Of a stretch of 28,169 bases of DNA, positions 19,804 to 28,169 are shown one piece after another. This DNA is from Cudoniella acicularis (lineage: Eukaryota > Ascomycota > Leotiomycetes > Helotiales > Helotiaceae). Within the stretch, counting starts at the first letter, position 1. Every line of letters begins with the position of its first letter. The notes below the pieces were generated by a model that was not told where the DNA came from, did no database searches, and was given only the letters and a program-made list of their open reading frames with translations. Position numbers and translations under genes: made by a program. Where the stretch lies: positions 1-28,169 of the forward strand of contig JAAMPI010000685.1 in assembly GCA_013054445.1 (NCBI GenBank), given 5' to 3'.

Positions 19804-22800
19804 TTACATCGTCCCCATATAAAAGAAATCAAGCCCTCCAGCACCCAGTGTGGTACTGAACTCCCCCGCCGTGGGATCAAAAGCATCAAGCGGCAAACAC
19901 ATCCAATCATCACTCAAATCCCCCCTATACGCCGTCGCCGCCGCCATCCCCTCTTCCCAGCTAGGTAACTCAACACCAGTTGGAAAGCCCCCAATCCCGC
20001 CATCAGCCATCATCTGCTCTAAATTCGGATCAACTGCAGTAGCTGAATTCGGGACATTGGTAAAATTAGAAGCGTCGAATTGTCGTCGCTGCTGTTCGGA
20101 TAAGGACGAGGAAGAATTGCTGCGGTTTATAAATGATTCGCGATTCTGTTGCCCGTCGCGAGACCGTCCCACGCGGAAGAATCGCCGGCGAAAGGCTTTT
20201 ACGTGCGTTTCGAGGAGACTGGCGTAGCGGTTTGCGAGGTGCAGTTCGTCGACGGGGTCGAAGCGGAGGGCATTTATTAACTGGTCCAGAAGTTCAAGAG
20301 AGATTTGGGCTTCTTCGACGCGGGCGCCGAGTCCAGTTGCCTGTTGTCATGTTTTAGCCCTTGAATTTAATCAGAGAATCTCGAAATATTTACCTTGAGA
20401 AGGAGTATCGATGCGGATATTATCCGAGAGAATATTCTGACAGGGCAGTACCGCAAATGTCCACTTTCGTTGAGCTCGAGCACTTTCTTGAGGATTTTCC
20501 GGCTGCCGTCAACTACTTCTTGAATGAAGCCCCAATCGATGGAATGCCTTTCAAAAACACAAGTCATCACGAACTCTGTAGGTCCGGTCGCAGGAGCCCC
20601 CGATTTCAAGGCTCGGTCAACGACGGCTTGTACGGCTAGAGAGTTGATGTATGTTCGTGTGAATTGAAATTCAATGAACATTATGTCGAGGAGCCTTTGG
20701 TCCGCTAAGTGGTAGTCAAATTGTTAGCAAGTGTTGTAAGGTTACATGATAATGCGCAACTAACCAACAAGGCTGTCGTATTCCTTTTGCCAATCCTGAA
20801 GAAGATGCCCAAAGTGCTCAAGAGATGTCACATAATTTCCAGTCCGAAGCAGTTGCTTGGTTGCTATAGATGAGAAAAGCATATCACTTGCTGTTTTCAT
20901 GAGTCGGGTGAGTGAGATCCATCTGGACATAACGTTGTACCACTGTTTTTCTGCTTCGCCACCCAAAGATTGCTCCGCGGAGTCGGAAATGATGCGTGGT
21001 ATCATAGAGCTCCAGCCCAATCTTGATGCTAACTGATTAATGCAGATATAGAGAAGGCGTCTTGGACGACTCCTTCTTATTTCCAGGAACTCTGCGTGTC
21101 GCTTCTCTTCAGCATTGTTGTATATCGCGGAAGACAAATCTCTGTCTTGTAGTCGTTGATCTGAAATCCCGAGCTCATGAGCGAGAGTAAGAGCAGAACC
21201 CAGAAGCATCCTGTAAGAGTTAGCTCAATCTTAATTCACGGAACACATTTGAGGAGATTAAGGGAAAGCCTCACCATGAAAATCTATCTGACCGACGAGC
21301 TGCGCCTTCAATCTCGGCTGCTGATTTCATGTGAGCTAAGGCCTTGGGTCAGTTACAGGAATCTGTTCAATAGAATTTATTCATACCGTGACTTGCCTCG
21401 TCCATTCTGGCCATCTCATCTTCGTCTTCTTCGGGCATTTCGTCGTCGGAAGTGTCTACGTCGAGTGGGAAATGTAAGGCGCGAGGATGCCATTCGGTCA
21501 TCAACAGAAGGCTTTCAACTGTGCCGACAGCTCTGAGATTCTTGGACTTGGATTCTTGGCCGTACAACACCAACGTATATAGCTTCTTCCAGTGGAGCCA
21601 AAATTTGCGATGAATATCGTCACTACGTAGCATCCCACCTTCGCCGGGGAGAACATGATACCGAGATGATATGGTAAAAATTGTCGCGCATAGTAGTGGT
21701 TCCGAGTTGATTAAAGCATGGTGGTGAGAGTGGTCAGCGTAGTAATCCGATATGATAGGTGATAGAGGTGATAAATTAACAAAGAAACTGTTTGAAGTTA
21801 TAAATATTGCCCGAGGTATAAGTATCATGTACACTTACAGATCAACATAAAGTATCGCCTGGCTTGCAGAAAGCCACCCTTGACGGACAAAGCGGCACTT
21901 CTTCCAGAGTTCTAGAGTCTCCGTTGATGGCGAAGGCAACGATTCAACATGTAAACTCTTCGTAGAATGCGGTGTCGCATATGCATTTTCAGGACTGGGG
22001 CCGTTGTTCCCAAGTTCCCTGCTCCGCAAATTGTCTTCAGTTCTTTGGTTTCCTCGATCTGGATCTGCTGACTGCCGCCTACTAGTGAGAGCAGACATAT
22101 CTTCACGACCCGCTGCCTCGAAGAGAAGAGTCAAAGCATCGTTGGGTTTTGAAACGAGAGTGTGAATAACATTATCAGTAAGATTTCTCTGGGCGTTGAC
22201 ACCTTGAGACCTCGACCGGTTTGTGTCAATTGACCCTCCTCGTTGATACCCTTGGGCTTCACGAAGAATGAATTCTTCTGGTTGTTGTGATTGCCGTGAG
22301 CTGATCACCGACTGACCTCTATTCAAAGCGGTCAATGGCGGACCACGGTATCGTGAGGTATGGGATGGCGAGGGTGAAGACGGAGAGCCATTGGTATCAG
22401 TTCCTATCACATCTTGCAGGAGGTTTGACTCTGAAGATACATTTCCGTGACCAGATGAGTGACCTGATGAAACAATCGTATCGAGCACATTCCCAATGGC
22501 CTGAGATTGTTCTGCTTGACGAGATGCAAGTGCATCTAGTTTGAAGCGTCGAGTTCTCCGTTCGGCAATAACACAATGCGACTGAATGCTCTCTCTCTTG
22601 CACCGGGCACAAGGTAGAGGACTAGGATCATCTGTTCCGGCCAGTCAGAATGTGGTGTCGGAAAAGCGCGGATGGGAGCAAATTACCGTCACTTCCCCGG
22701 TCGCATTTGGCTTTACGGATCCTGCACGGTTCACAAGCCTGGTAAAGCCGGCGTTTTCTTTTCAGTGCGCCAGCTGGCGAGGCGTGATTGACCCCCGGCG

Positions 22801-22861
22801 ATTCGGACATACTTCTTTGTTGTGGGATATGGCGGAGCAGAGTTGCAGTAATATGGGCCAT
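19804..22861 (-). CDS. Zn2Cys6 transcription factor with fungal-specific regulatory domain
   Basis: Seven exons: 22861-22687, 22631-21839, 21787-21387, 21335-21275, 21210-20765, 20704-20394 and 20340-19804. All six introns are 51-64 bp GT-AG, and every phase agrees, giving 907 aa. The zinc cluster spans C43, C46, C53, C66, C69 and C78 (spacing 2-6-12-2-8) with basic KRKRR before it and RIRKAK inside. The first intron falls between the third and fourth cysteines. A long Ser/Gln-rich linker follows (about 85-320). The regulatory region then begins LFFVNLSPLSPIISDYYADH, with SEPLLCATIFTISSRY. Later it has the acidic run DTSDDEMPEEDEDE and FSWMLLGSALTLAHELG, a helix typical of the fungal_trans domain. 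The C-terminus is Ser/Gln-rich, then acidic/aromatic, and may be an activation region. It resembles ARCA-like regulators; the target genes are unknown. A second Met at residue 18 could be the start. Confidence 0.9.
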
Positions 22862-23753
22862 GGTTATGGCGGGAATCGCAGGATAGATACTTGACTTTTC
22901 CCCGGCGGCAAATCGCGGTGTTTTAAAATTCGTAATCTGATCACGGGTGGATCAACTTTATCCCGCCACTCCGCGAAGGGGGGACTAGAAACCAACAGAT
23001 TGGCCACATCCTGACAATAATCCTGTCATGTGTTATTTTGTTGAAGAATCTGATGTTCAGCAGGGATCGAGTGAATTTGCTTTTTCTAAAGTTCGAGAAC
23101 GTTTCGGATTTTCCAAGGCAGAAGGACTGAAGTGAGCTGAGGCAGTGAGACATTGACATATGAGCTGAATTTAATTCAAATGAGGTCATCTGATGCCTCA
23201 CCTGTGTTCAATTGTAACATGAGTCGACGTCATTCTTAAAATATTCATCATTGAGCAAATATTCTCTCCGCTACGTCCCAACGACACTTCAAAAGATAAA
23301 CATTATGCGCCAAGCGTTGTAGCAATTAATCGCTTCAAATTGGCTTCTTTTGGGATTTTGTCGTGCCAAATTAGGCTTCTATAAATTTCATAGCTATTTA
23401 CCATTTTTAAACTGTTCCGGATGACTTTAGGATAGGAGTTACTTCAACACTGTTTCGAAAAATTGTACTGTACAAATATATAAGAGGACGAATCTATAAA
23501 TTATAAACTTATTGATTCTACGAATTAATCGGAGGCTCAAATCCTCAAGATTTGTGTACATCGGTGACACGAGATTTGCGCCAAGCGACCAAGCTACTGG
23601 CATCGGACAATATTTCTTTTTTGCTGCTGCCTAATTTAACCAACCTCCTTGTATTCTACCTCCCCTCCTAAAAGCCTTTCAATGCAACTCTACCCAATTA
23701 TAACTAGGAAAATAATTCGAACTCGCGTTTCCGCGTAAATTTTGGTATCAAAC
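22862..23753. promoter_or_regulatory. Divergent intergenic region
   Basis: About 0.9 kb between the divergent starts of the Zn2Cys6 factor and the 223-aa protein. No coding frame is supported. It is likely to hold both promoters, but I see no distinctive array beyond AT-rich tracts at about 23380-23530. Confidence 0.5.
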
Positions 23754-24497
23754 ATGCCAGAAATCACGCTTCAAAATCCAACCACTGCTCCATTCAAGGA
23801 GCAGCTGAACCTGGGTACAGAGTTGTATCTCCAGTACTCTACACGCACATTCTGGCACCAAAAAAGAAACGTGCTCGCCGAAAGCCCCGATAATCACAAC
23901 AGTTCGGCATCGAAAAATCTGACGTACACATATCAAGATAGTTGGTTTAATACCAAATTGAAGTCACGTACGGAAGGGGCGTTCAAGATCTTGGGCAAAG
24001 GAAAGGATGGGAAGTTGGAGAGTTGGATGATAGAGACGGAGTGGGGTATTGAGGATAGTTCAGGTATGTCGCTCGAGGTTTTGAAAACTACCTCTTGACT
24101 CCCAAGTGTATTTGTTAATTGTTTTCTACAAACAGGCGAATCTCGCCCAGATTGGCGTGCGAGCTGGATAGTACTTTACTTCCCAGCTGTAGGCGTCCAG
24201 GTTTCAGATCCGTCAGTGGGATTGGATATCCTGTGCAATCGGTCAGAGCAGCTTCAGAAGGAAACGGTGGAGGATATTAAAGCAGCGATTCAGAAGATCT
24301 ATTATTTAATCGACGAGTTTGGAACTCCGGATCTTCACCATGTGCCCAATGACGGGGCGAGAGAGAGAGAGGCTGAGAAGAAAGACGTGGAACGGCAAAA
24401 GAAGATACCGAAAACTGGACCCGAAGCAGGGATTTCTCCAAATTTGAGATATCCCGAGGAGGAGGAAGAGGAAGAGAAGAAGTGTGGCCTTCAGTGA
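23754..24497 (+). CDS. Unrecognised 223-aa protein with possible CaaX terminus
   Basis: Exons 23754-24063 and 24136-24497 join over a 72-bp GTATGT...AACAG intron (phase 1). I do not recognise the family. The first exon reads as a compact soluble domain with aromatic patches (TRTFWHQKRN, TYTYQDSWFNTKLKS, SWMIETEWGIED). The second begins with a WIVLYFPAVGVQV-like strand and a short helix (VEDIKAAIQKIYYLIDEFG). A charged tail follows with seven consecutive Glu near the end, then KKCGLQ. The last four residues, CGLQ, fit a CaaX box (Gln at the end favours farnesyl), so membrane anchoring is possible but unproven. No signal peptide or membrane helix is visible. The start ATG is the first in frame and follows an AT-rich leader. 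Confidence 0.7.
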
Positions 24498-24639
24498 GCG
24501 AATCTTGTATAGAATTGTGATTATAATGTTACAATCTGATTACTGAAGGGTGTTCAAAAGGGGAGCCCCGCGATATATAAGAAGGGTCGTCTAATGCTAC
24601 TAAATTCCCGAAAGAAGAGAATAATATACGAAATATTAT

Positions 24640-26790
24640 TCACACCTCCTCAATATCCCCTAGGGCTCTGGCCACGTGCGCCTCTGCTAACTTCCTCTGT
24701 TCTTCCGTCCGGAAACTGACTTCAACTGGGTGCCTTTCCCAAGTCCCAATAGCCACAAACAAGCCCACAATATTGACATACAAACACATCCTCATCTGGG
24801 CCTGGAAGCTCTTTGCAAAAGTATCTGCGACGGCGATTTGTTGTGTTAAATCCAATGTTGAGATTGTGCTAAGAGACTTCTGGATATTTTCTAGTTGGAT
24901 AGGCGAGAGAATTGTTTGGAGGTCTTTCGATATCAGGTGATTGAGAAGAATGGTAGCGATGGCAAGACCGATGCTACCGCCAAGGACGCGACCTTGATTA
25001 ATAGCACCTTGTGCAGAGGCTTTTGAATAGTCAGCGTTTTGGAAATCGGAATAAGAGGTGAAGTTGTGCTAGCCATACCAACTTCGTCAAAATTACAAGC
25101 AAGGACAACCATGAGGGTGATGGATGACATGCAAATGCCAATCCCAAGACCCAGGATGACCTGAAAGGCATATTGTCTGCTTTCAATCTCCCTACTTGAT
25201 GATATTGTAGACAGAAGACCTGTCCCAATACACATTATTGATGTACCTAGGATCAAACCATAAGAGCTAAGATTCCTTTTTGATGAAGCTAAAGCGCCTA
25301 TTGTACTTCCTATATTTTTCAACGAATGATTTTTTCAGGGTACAATGAGGTAAGACATACCAAATGCGCTTGAAGCCAACAGAGGGAGCAAGTGGACACC
25401 GCTTAAAATCGGGCCATCACCGTTGACAATTTGGAATCGGGTTGGAAGATTGATGACGACAACAAAGAAAGGAAAACCAGCCAGAAAAGCCGAACTATAT
25501 TCGTCAATAAATTATTACAACGATTGATTTGTTTCAAGGCTTACAGAATTGCTAGCCCAACTGGCCTTTTCATTGCGATAGAAACTGGGAAAATTGCTTT
25601 CATCGCCATCTTCGAGTTCCCATACTCTAACCATACAATCCAGGCGACAAGAATACACCAAGATATTCCGGATATGACCAGTGTTGAAATAATTGTCGGG
25701 CTGTTCCAAGAGTATCGATTTCCACCAGCTTGTTGAAGGGCGAAAACGAGGAGAGCTGAAGCAGCCAGAAGGAGTATTGCACCGGGAATGTCCAATTCGA
25801 AGAAGAAGAGGGTCCGCTTGTGATTTTGTTGCCTCTTGCTTTTGGGCCATGCTAAAAGGAACGGTATGATGATTACGGCAGCGGCTGGGGCATTGTACAG
25901 GTATATCCAACGCCATGTACTCTTCTGGGTAATGACGCCTCCCAACACAGGACCTACGATGAAGTTCTTAGTCACCTACCGCTATCTTACAAAGAGAAAA
26001 CATACCAGTTATAGAAGAACATGCAAAGACGGCACCCATGAGACCACTCACGGCTCCCCAGTGCCTTGCCGGAGTGACTTGCGGAATCACTATCATTGTC
26101 ATAGAGTACATTCCCGAACCACCAACACCTTGTATTATTCGAAAGACGATCAATTGTCCGAGAGAATTCGCTAGCCCGCTTGCGAGAGAAAAAACGCAGA
26201 AAATGAACCAAGCGATGAGGATGGCAGATTTTCGTCCGATCGCGTCACTGACTCTAGCGAAGATGATTGAGAATCCTGTAAAATAAATCAACAACGTTTT
26301 GAAGTAAGAATTAGGGTTGTAATACCCATATAAGAGAGTAAGTAGCCAAGAACAACCCAAGTTACCTAAGCCTCATGTCAGTAAATCTGCTCAATTTATT
26401 ACTTGTAGGGTCTTCGAACCGTGAAGGAGTCATCAAAGTACTCCCCAATAGACACCAAAGCAGTCGCAGTGATTGACGTTTCAACTGTCGCGAGAAATAA
26501 ACCAAGACATAACCTAAAATCGATCAGCTTTTTTATAAAGAAAGCTAATAGTTTTCTGACGTTAGAGCGACAATCCCAAGCCGCCATCCTTCCAAGGGCT
26601 GAATTGCTGTAGTCAAGTCATAATCCGCGCCACTGGAAGTCACATTAATTCCCTCGTTAACTTTAACAGAGGGAGGACCTCCATCATGCTTTTGAGTTTC
26701 TTCTTGCCTTTCCCCTTGCTCGATTTTCCTGGGCAAAGTTGATTGCAATTTTGCCAAGTCTCTTGACGGAGTCTCTGATGAAAGGGTCAT
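24640..26790 (-). CDS. DHA2-family MFS multidrug transporter (14 helices)
   Basis: Eight exons: 26790-26561, 26513-26420, 26365-26326, 26275-26006, 25953-25545, 25494-25361, 25309-25079 and 25019-24640. Seven GT-AG introns of 47-59 bp keep a single frame and give 595 aa. An N-terminal hydrophilic region of about 70 residues precedes helix 1 (RLGIVALTLCLGLFLATVE). Major facilitator motif A is ARVSDAIGRK, motif B is RIIQGVGGSGMYSM, and the antiporter motif C is GPVLGG, completed across intron 4. The second half carries FELDIPGAILLLAASALLVF and GAINQGRVLGGSIGLAIATI. DHA2 proteins pump drugs, toxins or metabolites out of the cell by proton antiport at the plasma or vacuolar membrane. The substrate is unknown and no metabolite cluster is evident beside it. 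The 40-bp exon 3 is small but needed for the motif GYLLSYMGFSIIFARVSD. Confidence 0.9.
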
Positions 26791-27604
26791 CGGTGTGGCG
26801 CATCAATTGGATAGAAGTTACAAAACTCAAACAAAACTAGTTGTTTATATTCACGAATAACGACGTGGGAAAAATCTAAGGAAGGCTACTGATGGTACTC
26901 TTAAGATAAATAAGAAATATCTAGAAATAAAATCCGCAGTTGCGGATACAAGGCGATTCCGGAGATCTGACGCGATATAAGTACGGTGACCACGAGGGCG
27001 CTCGGGTCAAATCGCCGCATTCATTCTAGGTACGGGGAACATCTGGCCGGCTTTTCTCGCATTTGCCCCGCCTCAACACTGTCAAGATCAAAAGCAGTGG
27101 CGTGTTTGCCCAAACTTGGGCGAAAGTTCAGCCGCTCAAACATGGCTTACTCCTTGAGCCCTTGGAGGAGAGAAGAATTGAAGAGTGGGACTGTGAGAAA
27201 GGTTTGCGAGATGTATGAGGAAACGGAACGATCGGAGACCGTGTGTGAACCTCGGAAGAGAGACGGAGGAATTAGTCATCGTGAGCTTGCCCCTTGCCAA
27301 AAATACGAGTAGCACGTGATCTACCCCGCCCCTTTTGACCCCGCCTCCTTTTCAATATTCTCTTCAATCAACGTCAACACGTCTTCTAAAGCAGAAATAG
27401 CTTTAAACTGTTTAGCTTTCTTAGTTTCTCACAGTCAAATCGAGGATTGAGGATAGATGATGCTCATTGTCTGGACGAAATTCCGATTTTGAACATTTAA
27501 CGCAAATTTAGGTAATCTTACATTTATTCATTGCGACCTTCGCGATACAACCCCAGATCTCCTTGATAGGAAACTCAGGTTTCTCCCTCTATCAAGTCAC
27601 AATG
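26791..27604. other. Intergenic region
   Basis: About 0.8 kb upstream of the DHA2 transporter. A 108-codon plus-strand frame (26986-27312) has no recognisable motif, and I do not call it. One CACGTG E-box lies at 27313-27318. Nothing else stands out. Confidence 0.5.
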
Positions 27605-28167
27605 TCATAGTATCTCTTCCTCTTCTATCTCAGAGACTCGGTCCCCTGATACCTCAACCGCAGGCCCCTCTACCACAGTTACAGGTCCTCCCACCTCCTA
27701 ACTGGCGGGCCCCTCAACCTCGGTCTTCCCCCTGATGCCTCAACCGCAGGCCCCTCCTCTCTCCCAGTTACCGGTCCCTCCTCCTCCTGATCAGCTTGCC
27801 CTTCCTCCGCCGCAGTTATAGCCTGTATCTCCCGTCTGGCAGGTCTCTCCTCTACCTCAGTGATCCCCCCCCCTCCCTCTCTCTCCTGAGCCGTACGCCA
27901 CTCCCGATAATCATTGAGAGGCTCCTGCATCCACCACCAATCCCAAAATTTAAATGCAGCTAAGGCATGTATTTCCGAGTGTTCTCTATCACAACCGTTG
28001 GTACCCCCGCCAACTCGAAGATGTGCGGCTGCTCCCACCAATTCGCCCGTGGCTCGGCCACCCTTTCTGACCTTTCTACCAACACATTTAGATCCCCCTC
28101 CTTGACCCTGATTCTCAGTCTCCCTCTCCGGCTGAGCAACCGGTTCGGTTCCCGGCTCCCTCCCCAA
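27605..28167 (-). pseudogene. Degenerate repeat-bearing coding fragment, open at window edge
   Basis: A minus-strand frame runs in from the edge. It is rich in Gly, Glu and Arg and has one aromatic block, AFKFWDWWWMQEPLNDYREW, about residues 70-90 from the edge. Its end carries a unit with GPVT and EGPAVEASG. A second copy of that unit lies downstream in a neighbouring frame. To reach it the reading must shift one base near 27730 and pass TAG at 27698-27700 (CAG to TAG would be a C-to-T change). That frame stops at 27605-27607. The matching DNA repeats are about 60 bp each. I do not recognise the family. Fungal repeat-associated proteins are often like this, so a transposon link is possible but unproven. 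Confidence 0.4.
27641..27791. repeat. Two diverged ~60-bp direct repeats
   Basis: The segments at about 27641-27701 and 27725-27791 share CCTCAACCGCAGGCCCCTC and then matching CAGTTAC-AGGTCC / CAGTTAC-CGGTCC blocks. On the minus strand both encode GPVT...EGPAVE-like units. Confidence 0.7.
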
Positions 28168-28169
28168 CC

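Noticed and set aside
8966..26790. Secondary-metabolite gene cluster (transporters plus a zinc-cluster regulator)
   Set aside because: There is no PKS, NRPS, terpene synthase, P450 or tailoring enzyme; the single lyase-like enzyme does not make a cluster.
26986..27312. 108-codon plus-strand frame
   Set aside because: No motif, signal peptide or splice support; composition is like the surrounding non-coding DNA.

Overview
This is nuclear DNA of a filamentous ascomycete (Pezizomycotina). Nearly every gene is broken by short introns of about 47-72 bp with fungal donors (GTATGT, GTAAGT, GTGAGT), branch sites such as TACTAAC or CTGAC, and AG acceptors. The families are also typical: RTA1, Zn2Cys6 activator, UNC93-like, Dal5-type and DHA2 transporters, and the FunK1-like kinase. 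Leotiomycetes is my guess for the class, but the window alone does not settle it.

Layout. 153-1040 (-) RTA1-like membrane protein with an apparent one-base frameshift. 2218-2912 (+) secreted Ala/Gly/Ser/Thr-rich repeat protein whose reading frame slips three times. 3907-4936 (-) decayed fungal protein-kinase-like gene. 5144-7374 gene-poor, with an E-box cluster and a CGG-N11-CCG site. 7375-8502 (+) 5' part of a dynamin-family GTPase, cut off at an intron donor and followed by an AT-rich foldback sequence. 8966-10560 (-) UNC93-like MFS protein. 12174-13431 (-) isocitrate lyase/PEP mutase superfamily enzyme with an NGHGT-repeat tail. 14342-16108 (+) Dal5/TNA1-type permease, divergent from the enzyme. 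16390-18813 (+) decayed membrane glycoprotein gene. 19804-22861 (-) Zn2Cys6 transcription factor with seven exons. 23754-24497 (+) unrecognised 223-aa protein with a possible CaaX end. 24640-26790 (-) DHA2 drug transporter with eight exons. 27605-28167 (-) degenerate repeat-bearing coding fragment running to the window edge.

The window looks like an accessory region. Intact transporters and regulators alternate with broken genes. I see no biosynthetic backbone enzyme (PKS, NRPS, terpene synthase), so I do not call a metabolite cluster. The best functional pairing is the divergent superfamily lyase and organic-anion permease, which share an intergenic region of about 0.9 kb with three tandem 10-bp repeats.

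The most unusual observation is three GC-AG introns among about 29 inferred introns, two of them in the truncated dynamin gene. Each is required to keep the frame or to restore a conserved family motif. The many single-base frame breaks could be real decay or assembly error, and the sequence alone cannot separate these.
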